DNA from: Verrucomicrobiota bacterium
GTDB taxonomy: Bacteria; Verrucomicrobiota; Verrucomicrobiia; Chthoniobacterales; SZAS-18
Length of the DNA: 63,747 bases
NCBI GenBank assembly: GCA_025353105.1
Contig: JANXRG010000047.1
Location: 1-63,747 of the forward strand
Reading direction: 5' to 3'
In this document: positions 47,121-55,551 of the stretch, in pieces
How positions within the stretch are numbered: position 1 is the stretch's first letter
How the letters are laid out: the number at the start of each line of letters is the position of its first letter
Position numbers and translations under genes: made by a program
Notes under the pieces: generated by a model
Database searches by the model: none
What the model saw: only the letters and a program-made list of their open reading frames with translations
What the model was told of the DNA's origin: nothing

Positions 47121-48395
47121 ATGAGCCAGCCCCGAAATCCCTACTTCACGAGCCTGCGCTGCCGCGAATGCGGACGCGACTACCCCAAGGAGGCCGTCCA
47201 CGTCTGCGAGTATGACTTCGGTCCGCTCGAGGCCGCGTACGATTACGATGCGATTCGCACCGTGCTGACGCGGCACGAAATCGAGGCGCGCCCGCCCACG
47301 ATGTGGCGTTACCGGGAGCTTTTGCCGCTCGACGGCGAACCGACCGTGGGATTGCAAACCGGCTTCACGCCGCTCGTGCCCGCGCCGCGCCTCGCGCGCC
47401 GACTTGGGTTGACCGGCGATTTGTTCATCAAGAATGACGCGGTCAATTTTCCGACATTATCCTTCAAGGATCGCGTGGTCGCCGTGGCGCTCTCGCGCGC
47501 CAAGGAACTCGGACTCGAGACGGTGGCCTGCGCGAGCACAGGCAATCTGGCGAACTCCGTGGCCGCCAACGCCGCGGCGTCGGGACTCAACTGCCTTGTG
47601 TTCATTCCGCAGGATCTCGAGCGCGGCAAGGTGGTCGGCTCGCTGATTTTCGGCGCGCGGGTCATCGGCATTCGCGGCTCGTACGACATTGTGAACCGTC
47701 TCTGCTCGGAGATCGCGGGCAAGTACGGGTGGGGTTTCGTGAACGTGAATCTGCGACCCTACTACGCCGAGGGATCAAAGACCGTCGGCTACGAAATCTG
47801 CGAACAACTTGGCTGGCGCGCGCCGCAGCACACCGTGATCTGCATGGCGAGCGGCTCGCTCCTGACCAAGGTCCACAAGGCCTACTCGGAGTTCGCGAAG
47901 CTCGGATTGATCACGCCCGGCACCGGATCCATCCACGGCGCGCAGGCCGCGGGCTGCGGTCCCATCGTCGATGCCATGAAACTGGGGCGCGAGACCGTAA
48001 AGCCGGTCGCCAAGCCGAATACGATTGTGAAATCGCTCGCGATCGGGACACCGGCGGACGGCTACTATGCGATCCGCGTGATGAAGGAGACCGGCGGTAC
48101 GGCCGAGGCCGCGACCGATCCGGAAGCGATCGCGGGTATCGAACTGCTCGCCGAGACGACCGGAATTTTTGCCGAGACCGCGGGTGGCGTGACGGTTGCG
48201 TGCGCGAAGAAGTTGATCGCGTCCGGCGCGATTCCGCGCGACGAGAGCGTCGTGCTCTGCATTACGGGCAACGGCCTGAAGACCATTGAAGCCGTGACGG
48301 ACGCCGTGGGCGAACCCGAGATCATCGGCGGCAGTCTTCGCGAATTCGACGAGCAGATTCTCGCCCGCGGCACCGGCGCCGCGGCCACCGTCTAG
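47121..48395 (+). CDS. thrC: Threonine-synthase-family PLP enzyme, SAM-riboswitch controlled
   Basis: A 424-residue protein of the fold-type II PLP family. Residues C14, C17 and C29 form a zinc-ribbon-like N-terminus (LRCRECGRDYPKE, HVCEYDFGPLE) in which the fourth Cys seen in many relatives is Asp32. The PLP Lys is K116 in PTLSFKDRVV, and ACASTGNLANSVAANAAASG binds the cofactor phosphate. Classical threonine synthase turns O-phosphohomoserine into threonine. Here a SAM-I riboswitch precedes the gene and a MoaD/ThiS-like gene follows, so homocysteine formation from O-phosphohomoserine is an alternative (inference). The start ATG at 47121 lacks a clear ribosome binding site. The gene symbol reflects the family, not a proven reaction. 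Confidence 0.88.
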   Translation: MSQPRNPYFTSLRCRECGRDYPKEAVHVCEYDFGPLEAAYDYDAIRTVLTRHEIEARPPTMWRYRELLPLDGEPTVGLQTGFTPLVPAPRLARRLGLTGDLFIKNDAVNFPTLSFKDRVVAVALSRAKELGLETVACASTGNLANSVAANAAASGLNCLVFIPQDLERGKVVGSLIFGARVIGIRGSYDIVNRLCSEIAGKYGWGFVNVNLRPYYAEGSKTVGYEICEQLGWRAPQHTVICMASGSLLTKVHKAYSEFAKLGLITPGTGSIHGAQAAGCGPIVDAMKLGRETVKPVAKPNTIVKSLAIGTPADGYYAIRVMKETGGTAEAATDPEAIAGIELLAETTGIFAETAGGVTVACAKKLIASGAIPRDESVVLCITGNGLKTIEAVTDAVGEPEIIGGSLREFDEQILARGTGAAATV

Positions 48396-48396
48396 T

Positions 48397-48462
48397 TCTT
48401 CATTCACCCATCTGGCCCTCAGCCCTGAACGCTTCACTCATTACTCCTAACTCATAACCCAA
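48397..48462. repeat. Heptad repeats between thrC-like and moaD-like genes
   Basis: The spacer can be read as nine successive 7-mers, loosest at the left, with TTCACTC, ATTACTC, CTAACTC and ATAACCC just before the ATG at 48463. Each keeps the ACTC- or AACC-type pattern. This is the same 7-bp periodicity as upstream of dnaG and lptF, with a different unit. Confidence 0.7.
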
Positions 48463-48738
48463 ATGTCCACCAGCATCCGAATTCCCACTCCGCTTCGAAA
48501 ACTTACCAATGGCGCTGAAATCGTGCAGGCGGACGGCGCAAACGTCGGCGAATTGCTGACCTCGCTCGACGCGAAATTTCCCGGTCTGCGCGAACGCATT
48601 TGCGACGAGGCCGGGCAGGTCCGTCGTTTTGTGAACGTCTATCTCAACGACGAGGACATCCGTTTTCTCAATGAGCAGGCAACCGCGGTCAAGACGGGCG
48701 ACGAGATCAGCATCGTTCCGGCGATCGCCGGCGGATAG
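48463..48738 (+). CDS. MoaD/ThiS-family sulfur carrier
   Basis: A 91-residue beta-grasp protein. IRIPTPLRKLTNG, VGELLTSLDAKFPGLRERI and VKTGDEISIVPAIAGG follow the MoaD/ThiS plan, and the C-terminus is exactly Gly-Gly, the site that an E1-like enzyme adenylates and converts to a thiocarboxylate. Typical uses are molybdopterin, thiamine, cysteine (CysO) or homocysteine synthesis. It is 67 bp downstream of the SAM-controlled thrC-like gene, so its sulfur probably goes to that pathway rather than to molybdopterin; no moa genes are near. Confidence 0.88.
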   Translation: MSTSIRIPTPLRKLTNGAEIVQADGANVGELLTSLDAKFPGLRERICDEAGQVRRFVNVYLNDEDIRFLNEQATAVKTGDEISIVPAIAGG

Positions 48739-48753
48739 GCGACTCGCGCTGGA

Positions 48754-48838
48754 TGTAGGTGGATCGCGCTCGGAGATCGCGTGCCACCATCGCCTGCCAC
48801 CATCGCGTGGCGCATCTCACCGTCCGATCCACGCGCCT
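48754..48838. repeat. Short intergenic repeats
   Basis: GATGTAGGTGGATCG at about 48752-48766 is also found at about 1662-1676 upstream of purB. The neighbouring DNA has TGCCACCATCGC twice in tandem and local GCCAC/GTGGC stems. This looks like a dispersed repeat between converging genes. Confidence 0.5.
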
Positions 48839-48841
48839 CGC

Positions 48842-51367
48842 CTAATTAAAATCGATCGGCGTCGGCGGGTCGATCTTCACGGCAGGCACGCCGGTGTCGA
48901 CATCGAGCGGCAAAGCCGCCTTGGCGCGACGCACCTCGTTGGCCACGGGAATCGCCCGGCGGATGGCGGGCTCGCCCGTGGCTCCGACCGCCACCGCGAC
49001 GCTGCCCTGGGGCAGTTGCGGGTCCTGCGCCGGCCGGATTGACTTGAACGGATCGTCCGCGTTTACGACGGCCGGCGCGAAGACGACCACCGGCGGAATG
49101 GACTCGAGATCCACGGCGCGCACCGCGCGCACCACGCCTTCCTCCTTCGGATCGCGGTTCGTCCGCTGGGCTTGGGGCCGGACACCGCCGGTGTGGAGGA
49201 GACAGGTCTGCTTCGGCACCTCGGAGGGCGTCGCGTACTCGTAATAGGTGGTCCGGCGCCGCGGCAAGCCGGCCGATGAATCACTGATCTCGCTGCAGCG
49301 ATCAGACGCCAGCTGACCGGAGAGATAACAAATCTCCACGCGTTTGAGTCCGGGCGGCTTGACGAATTCCAGCGGCTTGATCGCTTCGGCGGCGACATTC
49401 ATCACTTCCGACCAGACCGGCAGCATCAGTTCACTGCCGAACGCGCCGCGATAGATGGACTGCGGCTTATCGAATCCCGCCCACACCGCGCAGCTCATCC
49501 CGGTTGTGTAACCGACGGTCAGCACGTCGGTGGAATTGTAGGACGTGCCCGTCTTCGCGCCAGCCGGGAATTTCTTCAGTCCGTATTTGCGCACGGCGTC
49601 GGCGGCGACGCCCCACTTGAGATTCTCCGAAAGCGCGTTGTGGACCTGATACGCGGTGTTTTCGTCGGTGACGCGGACGCGGCTGGGCGGCTTCGCTTCG
49701 AAGAGGATGTTGCCCTCGCGGTCCTCGATCCGCTTGATGATGTAGGTGGCCTGCGGCTTCCAGCCCGCGTTCGGAAAAATCGTGTAAGCCAGCGTGAGTT
49801 CGGCGAGCGTGATCTCGCTCGCGCCGAGGAAAGTCGCCGGGTACGCGCGCAGGTCGGACTTAATGCCGGCCTTCTTGGCGAATGCGAGAACGTTCTCGAG
49901 ACCGGCGTCATTGCCGAAGCGCACCGTCGCGCCGTTCTTCGCTTTGATCAGCGCGAACGTGGCGGGCATCAGCCCCTCGTAACGGTTTTCGGCGCGTTCC
50001 ACGCCCCATTCACCGAGGACGCCCGTGAGGCCGCCGACCATGACGACCCGGTTGTCCATGAGCGCGTCCTGCACCAGCGTGCCGGGGAAAATGCCACGCT
50101 CGAAACCGGCGGCAAACACCAGCGGCGCGAAGGCCGTGCCGGATGGCCGGCGCGACTGCATCGGGCGGTTGTACTCGTTGTGCTTGAAGTCCCGTCCGCC
50201 CACCAGCGCGACGACGCCGCCGTCGGCATTGTCCACCGCGATGAGCCCTCCCTGGATGTACTCGGGTGCGGGAATCAGGTTCGCGACGCTCACCGGCGCG
50301 GAGGCCCCGCTCGCCGCCATTTGCGCCGCGGCCTTCTTCTCTCCTTCCTTGAACAGAACCTGGTACTGCGCGTGCGTTTGCCGGTTGCCGTAACCCGGAC
50401 TGCGCTCAATCTCGTCGAGCTTCTTTTTCAGCGCGGCTTCCGCCGTGCGCTGCACCTGCGTGTCAAGGGTGGTGAAAACACGCAGGCCTTCACTCGTGGC
50501 GCGATCGAAACCGACGAGCGACACGATTTGCTGCCGCACGGATTCGAGCGCGTAGGAATCGGCGACCCCGAAGGTCCGGGGCTGGACTTCGATCCTGGAG
50601 TTCAGCGCGCCATTGTAGGCGGTGTCCGTGATGACCCCGGTCTCGAGCATGCGCTTGAGCACGAAATCGCGCGCGCCCTGCGACTTATTCAGGTCGCGCC
50701 ACGGCGACAGATTATTTGGGCTGCGGATGAGTCCGGCCAGGGTCGCGCATTCCGCGGTGGTCATTTCCTTCGCCGGCTTGCCGAAGTAACCTCGGGCGGC
50801 GGCCTCGACGCCGTAGAGGCCGGAGCCGAGGTAGATGCGGTTGAGATAAAGCTCGAGAATTTTGTCCTTCGAAAGATTTTTTTCGATGCGCCACGAGAGA
50901 TAAATTTCGAGCACCTTCCGGTAGTAGGTCCGATCGGTGAGATTGTAGGTGTTGCGCGCGAGCTGCTGCGTGATCGTGCTGGCGCCCTGTTTCACGCGGC
51001 CGGACCCGAGGTTCGACGCGAAGGCGCGCGCGATGCCCTTGAAGTCGATGCCCGTGTGCTCGTAAAAGCGCACGTCCTCGGCCGCGACCACCGCCTTAAT
51101 CAGCGTCGGGGGGATGTCGCCGATGCCGATCGGATCGCGGTTCTGCAGATAGATGTGCCCGAAGGTATGGTTCCGTCGATCGTAAATCGTGCTGCTGGAT
51201 TCCATCTTGGCCAGGTCGTCGAGCTCGAAGGACGCGGCCTTCAGGACAAAGTGACGGTGCAGCAGGTAGACCCCGATGACCGCGAGGACGCCGACATTCA
51301 GCGCCACGAAGAGAAACTTCGGGAACCACGGCCGGCGGTGAATCTGTAATACTTCGGGAAGGCTCAT
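48842..51367 (-). CDS. Class A penicillin-binding protein with altered transpeptidase motifs
   Basis: An 841-residue bitopic protein: one N-terminal helix (FLFVALNVGVLAVIGVYLL), then a GT51 glycosyltransferase domain with AAEDVRFYEHTGIDFKGIAR and the QGASTITQQLARNTY motif, intact and so able to polymerise lipid II. The transpeptidase domain has MQSRRPSGTAFAPLVFAAG where active homologues read RQPGSAFKP. The catalytic Ser is Thr411 and the motif Lys is Ala414. The SxN motif is also changed to AKN (A476-N478). KTGTS (K605) remains. So the cross-linking activity is probably lost. The start is the ATG at 51367, and the C-terminus has an unusual Pro/Val-rich tail. Confidence 0.9.
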   Translation of the reverse strand: MSLPEVLQIHRRPWFPKFLFVALNVGVLAVIGVYLLHRHFVLKAASFELDDLAKMESSSTIYDRRNHTFGHIYLQNRDPIGIGDIPPTLIKAVVAAEDVRFYEHTGIDFKGIARAFASNLGSGRVKQGASTITQQLARNTYNLTDRTYYRKVLEIYLSWRIEKNLSKDKILELYLNRIYLGSGLYGVEAAARGYFGKPAKEMTTAECATLAGLIRSPNNLSPWRDLNKSQGARDFVLKRMLETGVITDTAYNGALNSRIEVQPRTFGVADSYALESVRQQIVSLVGFDRATSEGLRVFTTLDTQVQRTAEAALKKKLDEIERSPGYGNRQTHAQYQVLFKEGEKKAAAQMAASGASAPVSVANLIPAPEYIQGGLIAVDNADGGVVALVGGRDFKHNEYNRPMQSRRPSGTAFAPLVFAAGFERGIFPGTLVQDALMDNRVVMVGGLTGVLGEWGVERAENRYEGLMPATFALIKAKNGATVRFGNDAGLENVLAFAKKAGIKSDLRAYPATFLGASEITLAELTLAYTIFPNAGWKPQATYIIKRIEDREGNILFEAKPPSRVRVTDENTAYQVHNALSENLKWGVAADAVRKYGLKKFPAGAKTGTSYNSTDVLTVGYTTGMSCAVWAGFDKPQSIYRGAFGSELMLPVWSEVMNVAAEAIKPLEFVKPPGLKRVEICYLSGQLASDRCSEISDSSAGLPRRRTTYYEYATPSEVPKQTCLLHTGGVRPQAQRTNRDPKEEGVVRAVRAVDLESIPPVVVFAPAVVNADDPFKSIRPAQDPQLPQGSVAVAVGATGEPAIRRAIPVANEVRRAKAALPLDVDTGVPAVKIDPPTPIDFN

Positions 51368-51521
51368 CGAGACACGGATCAGACGCCGATTCGTCCCATG
51401 GTTCGGGAAGTCGCGCAACCCGGAAATCCCCCGGCGTGGGGCGCGAAACTTGCATTACTCACTGGTTCGACCCATCCAAACCATTGCCAGTGGCTAGCGC
51501 CAGCCTGTAAACTTCCCCCAG

Positions 51522-52778
51522 ATGCCCCCCGAATCCGCGAACCCCGCGTTGAACCAACTCCTTCTCCGCCAGATCGACGCGCATGGCCCGGTGTCCTTCA
51601 AGTGGTACATGGAGCAGGTGCTGTATCACCCGCAGCACGGCTACTACAGCTCCGGCAAGGCGTCGCTCGGGCGGCGGGGCGATTTTTTCACGAACGTCAG
51701 TGTCGGACGGATTTTCGGCGAGATGATGGCCGCGCAGTTTGAGGAAATGTGGCTTCGGCTCGGCAAGCCGATGTCTTTCAGCGTGGTCGAGCAGGGCGCC
51801 AACGACGGGCAGTTCGCCAACGATGTGCTCAACTGGCTCAAGACAAATTCGCCCAAACTGTTTTCGGTCGTGAGTTACTGGATCGTCGAGCCGTCGAGCG
51901 TGCTGCAGTTGCAGCAGGAGGCGAACCTGAGCCAGTGGCCGCGCAACAAGGTGCGCTGGCATTCGTCGCTCGATGATTTCGAGGTCGGCGCCCTCTGCGG
52001 CGTGCATTTCTCCAACGAGTTGCTCGATTCGTTTCCGGTCCATCTCGTCGTGCACGACGGCACCCAGTGGGAGGAGGTCTTCGTCGATGCGACAATGAAG
52101 GGCACCTTCCGTTTCGTGCAGGGTCCGATCTCCAACGGCCGGCTCCGCGACCATCTGGCCAAGGTCCCCGTTCCGCCCGAGGATTCCACGCCCTACCGGA
52201 CCGAGGTCAATCTCAAGGTGTTGTCGTGGATGGAGGATGTGTCGCGTCTGTTGCGCCAGGGCTACGTGCTCGCGGTCGACTACGGCTATTCGCGCAACCA
52301 CTACTACGCGCCGGGTCGCCTGGGCGGCACGCTGTCGGTCTATCACCAGCACCAGCGCTCGAACGATCCGTTCGAAAAGATTGGGGAGTGCGATTTGAGC
52401 GCGCACGTTGATTTCACGAGTCTTGCGGAGGTGGCGGAGGAACACGGCCTCCGGCTGGCAGGTTTCTGCGACCAGCATCACTTCCTCATGGGCATCGGCG
52501 AGCAGCGCCTGCTTGAGATTGAGGACCACGCGGTGCAGCACTCCGGCCGTCTTCCCGTGGACATGAACGAGGCCATTCGGCAGTTCCGCACGCTGATGCA
52601 TCCATCGTCCATGGGCCTGGCCTTCAAGTACATTGGCTTTCAGAAAGGCGTGCCGGCCGACAGCGAGCCGCTGCGCGGATTCAAGCATTGCGGCGATTCG
52701 CGCGCCGAGCTCGGTCTCGCCGCGCCGGTGGAGCAGAAGAAGAAGAGCGACTACGACTCGTTTTATGACCCGTTCTGA
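51522..52778 (+). CDS. MidA-like SAM-dependent methyltransferase (DUF185), copy 2
   Basis: A 418-residue paralogue of the protein at 27272. It shares MEQVLYHPQHGYYSSGK and RRGDFFTNVSVG and the LLDSFPVHLVV region, but motif I is altered to SVVEQGANDGQFANDVL, and it has a longer C-terminal part (KKKSDYDSFYDPF). VLAVDYGYSRNHYYAP replaces the LTIDYGD segment of copy 1. It may have a different target or a reduced SAM site. A role in complex I assembly is inferred from the family only. It converges with the TPR-cyclase gene, 9 bp away. Confidence 0.8.
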   Translation: MPPESANPALNQLLLRQIDAHGPVSFKWYMEQVLYHPQHGYYSSGKASLGRRGDFFTNVSVGRIFGEMMAAQFEEMWLRLGKPMSFSVVEQGANDGQFANDVLNWLKTNSPKLFSVVSYWIVEPSSVLQLQQEANLSQWPRNKVRWHSSLDDFEVGALCGVHFSNELLDSFPVHLVVHDGTQWEEVFVDATMKGTFRFVQGPISNGRLRDHLAKVPVPPEDSTPYRTEVNLKVLSWMEDVSRLLRQGYVLAVDYGYSRNHYYAPGRLGGTLSVYHQHQRSNDPFEKIGECDLSAHVDFTSLAEVAEEHGLRLAGFCDQHHFLMGIGEQRLLEIEDHAVQHSGRLPVDMNEAIRQFRTLMHPSSMGLAFKYIGFQKGVPADSEPLRGFKHCGDSRAELGLAAPVEQKKKSDYDSFYDPF

Positions 52779-52787
52779 TGGGCGGAA

Positions 52788-54857
52788 TTACGCCAGGTCG
52801 GTCAGGCGGAACAACGGAAAACGACCGTACTTCTTGGCAAAATCCATTTCACCGACATATTCGTAGCCGAAGGCGAGGGGCTTTTTCTGATAGGCTAGGA
52901 TCTCGGCGTGGGCGACAAATCCCTCCGTCGCATAAACCTCTCCGGGAATCACGATGGGCTCAATCCGAGCGGTGTGGCTCACGTGCGGACCCGTGAATGT
53001 CATCCGGTTCAAAACGGGATCAACGCACAACAGCACGGGGCCGGTGTGCAGGCCGATTCGAATGTTCAAGGGCGGCAATCCGTGGCTCGACCAGTCCGTC
53101 TCCTTGATGATCCGACGCAAGGCCAGGGCAAAATTCCCGCCGTCAGCCACGGTGTCGAAGACGAGATAAATGGCGTCACCCCACGTGTTGGACATGATCG
53201 GGCGGCCGGCGCGGCCGTTCGCAATGAGCGACGCGATGGGACCCAGAAAGGCCACTGGAAAGCTGCGGATTTGGGCCTCGGGAATCTTGCTGTAGCCGAC
53301 CACATCGGCGAACAGCATCGTTTTCACGACCAATTGCCCGTCGCCGACGTTGAATTCCCGCGACGGCCGGGCCGGTCTTCGTGCGACGATCGATTCGTGC
53401 AGTCGCGATGCGCTCAACGCGGGGGGAGAAATCCAAAAATGGTCGTGCCCAAAATTCCGCCAGAACTCCACAAAACTTTGGGCTCCGCCGGCGCCATCGC
53501 CCGTCCGCCCATCCCAGATCGCGATCGGAACAATCTCCGCGCCCAACGCGCCGGCCCTTTGCATCGCGAAGCCGTTGATGCATCGATTGCAAAACTCGAA
53601 GGCAATCCCGTCCGCGTCGGGCAGTGTTTGCTGCGTCAGGTAACTGATCGAGCTGACTTGCTCGAGCAGACGCGTGAATTCCGCCTGCCAGTAATCTCCG
53701 CCCGGAGCGACGCTTGATTCGATGAACTGGTCGCGCGGCCACGGGATGACCACATGCACCTCGCCGCCGGCGCGGAGCATTTCATCGATGAAGATGAGGT
53801 CCGACCCGCAGGCGGCGGAGCACACGGCGAATTGAATTCCGCCGTCCACCAGACGCTGGCGAATGGCCTGATGCAGCGCTTCGCGCATTTCCGCGGTATC
53901 CGGCAGGCGCGGTTCGGGGCGGCGCGGCGCATCGATCATGTGCCCCGAGAAAACGGCGTACCGGGGGAAACGGAAGGCGTCGTCGATCGACGCGAAATCG
54001 ATTTTCAGGGCAACACAAAGCGACCGGGCCTGTCGGCGGGTGGTTGCGAGGTCGGCCCACCGGCGGTTCAGCTCAATCTGCACGCGCGCGCGCTGGTAGG
54101 CGCCGAATGCCTCGTCGACTCGGCCCTCGATCAGGAGAGCCTCACCCAGCGTGGCTAGCCGCCAGTAATCATCGGCGGGGCCGGTCCCACTCATTTTGCC
54201 GACTGCGCGCGCGAGTTCCGTGGCTTGCGCTGTCTCGCCGAGCCAGACTGCCGTGGCGGCCGCGTTGATGCCGAGATACGTCGCGGCGGCATTCCCCGCG
54301 ACATCTCTCGCACCGAGCGCCGTCTCATAGCCGTTGCGATAAAGCTCGTGCGACACGCGCATCCATCTTTCGCGGAGTTCCGACTCCGGTGGCTGGGCCA
54401 GGGCTAGATCTTTGTGAATGCGCGCACGCAGGCCCACCAGATCCGGGTTGCTGTCCGATTCTCGGGCCGCCGTCTCCAGCCGGTCGAGTTCCTCCAACGC
54501 CGCCGACGTTGCGCCCTGCCGGGCGTGTGCGAGGGCGATCGTATGACTGAGTTTCGTTCGTATGGTGGATACGAGCGCGGGCGGTGCGGAGGATTCTTCC
54601 GCGAGAAAATCATCGAGCGCCTGTCGGCCCTCCCGCGCGATGTCCTGCGCAAGGAACGTCTCACCAAACGCCAGGGCTTGGGACGCGAGAATCGTGAATG
54701 GTTCCGCGAGCCGCCCGGGCGGATCTTCCGTCAGGACGACCTTCCAGGCGCCGGTGGCCGATCGGTCTTTCGGACGCGACTGCCAAAAGCGCCGGATTTT
54801 CTGGACGGAGACGCTCGCTTGCTTCGCTTGCGCTTCTATTTCTTGGGTGATCTCCAT
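52788..54857 (-). CDS. TPR-S-like sensor fused to a class III nucleotide cyclase
   Basis: A 689-residue soluble protein. Residues ~1-310 are helical TPR-like repeats (RTKLSHTIALAHARQGATSA; AATYLGINAAATAVWLGE), with the family-type YxGINAA motif of the TPR-S/TRAFs-binding group. Residues ~310-500 are an alpha/beta domain I cannot name with confidence (CSAACGSDLIFIDEML, EVHVVIPWPRDQF). The C-terminal domain is a class III cyclase: MLFADVVGYSKIP gives the first metal-binding Asp and SNTWGDAIYLVFDTV the second; RIGLHTGPVLL follows. TPR-S proteins are found in bacterial conflict systems (family knowledge). The cyclic product and trigger are unknown. Confidence 0.75.
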   Translation of the reverse strand: MEITQEIEAQAKQASVSVQKIRRFWQSRPKDRSATGAWKVVLTEDPPGRLAEPFTILASQALAFGETFLAQDIAREGRQALDDFLAEESSAPPALVSTIRTKLSHTIALAHARQGATSAALEELDRLETAARESDSNPDLVGLRARIHKDLALAQPPESELRERWMRVSHELYRNGYETALGARDVAGNAAATYLGINAAATAVWLGETAQATELARAVGKMSGTGPADDYWRLATLGEALLIEGRVDEAFGAYQRARVQIELNRRWADLATTRRQARSLCVALKIDFASIDDAFRFPRYAVFSGHMIDAPRRPEPRLPDTAEMREALHQAIRQRLVDGGIQFAVCSAACGSDLIFIDEMLRAGGEVHVVIPWPRDQFIESSVAPGGDYWQAEFTRLLEQVSSISYLTQQTLPDADGIAFEFCNRCINGFAMQRAGALGAEIVPIAIWDGRTGDGAGGAQSFVEFWRNFGHDHFWISPPALSASRLHESIVARRPARPSREFNVGDGQLVVKTMLFADVVGYSKIPEAQIRSFPVAFLGPIASLIANGRAGRPIMSNTWGDAIYLVFDTVADGGNFALALRRIIKETDWSSHGLPPLNIRIGLHTGPVLLCVDPVLNRMTFTGPHVSHTARIEPIVIPGEVYATEGFVAHAEILAYQKKPLAFGYEYVGEMDFAKKYGRFPLFRLTDLA

Positions 54858-55191
54858 CGGAATCCTCGCTTCAGCGGGAATTGTTCTCAGGTGGCGTCGC
54901 GCGACGCAAGGCACATCGAAGTCATGATGGCACGCACGCGGCCTCCGAGCGCGAGAGCGAAACGTCCCAAACATTCCGGACGCTTCGTCCAATTGGTCGA
55001 CGATTCGTCGGTGTGGCGATCGTGGATTTGCCTGTTGAAGTTGGAGGTCAATTTGAACGCCGACTCGCTCCGCTCGGCGGTCCTCCGCCCTCTGCACTTC
55101 GCCATTCGCCATTCGGCATTCTCCGGCCCCTCTGTCTAATTCGTGTCTCTTCGGGTTGATTCGTGGTTCCGCGTTGCGTATTCTTTCTCTC
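54858..55191. other. Intergenic region with heptad repeats
   Basis: The 334 bp between divergent genes include six successive 7-mers at 55084-55125: CTCCGCC, CTCTGCA, CTTCGCC, ATTCGCC, ATTCGGC and ATTCTCC. A looser repeat of ATTCGTG follows at about 55139 and 55159. No gene is visible. Confidence 0.7.
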
Positions 55192-55551
55192 ATGAAAACC
55201 GAAGAAATCGCCAGAAAACTCGTCGCCTATTGCCGCAAGGGAGAATGGGAAGCGGCGCAAAAGGAACTCTACGCCAACGACGCCGTGAGCTGTGAACCCG
55301 AGGCTACGCCCGCATTCGAAAAAGAAACCAAGGGCCTCGAGGCCATCATCGCGAAAGGCCACACGTTCAACTCAATGGTGGAGGAGTATCACTCGATCAC
55401 CGTGTCGGAACCGCTCGTGGCCGGTGACGTCTTCGCGACCGCGCTCACGATGGATCTCACCATGAAAGACCGCGGCCGAACTCCCATGAGCGAGGTCTGC
55501 GTCTACCGGGTCAAGGATGGCAAGATCGTCTCCGAGCAATTCTTCTACTAA
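55192..55551 (+). CDS. NTF2/SnoaL-like protein
   Basis: A 119-residue single-domain protein. EEIARKLVAYCRKGEWEAAQ, LYANDAVSCEPE and MSEVCVYRVKDGKIVSEQFF match the SnoaL-like/NTF2 cone fold, with a hydrophobic cavity and a C-terminal KIVSEQFFY strand. Members are stress-associated or bind small ligands, so function cannot be inferred. The ATG at 55192 fits the family N-terminus. Confidence 0.82.
   Translation: MKTEEIARKLVAYCRKGEWEAAQKELYANDAVSCEPEATPAFEKETKGLEAIIAKGHTFNSMVEEYHSITVSEPLVAGDVFATALTMDLTMKDRGRTPMSEVCVYRVKDGKIVSEQFFY

Noticed and set aside
48463-48738. MoaD-like gene as part of molybdopterin synthesis
   Set aside because: No moaE, moaA, moaC or moeA nearby; the SAM riboswitch and thrC-like neighbour point to sulfur amino acids instead. 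Not excluded without the whole genome.
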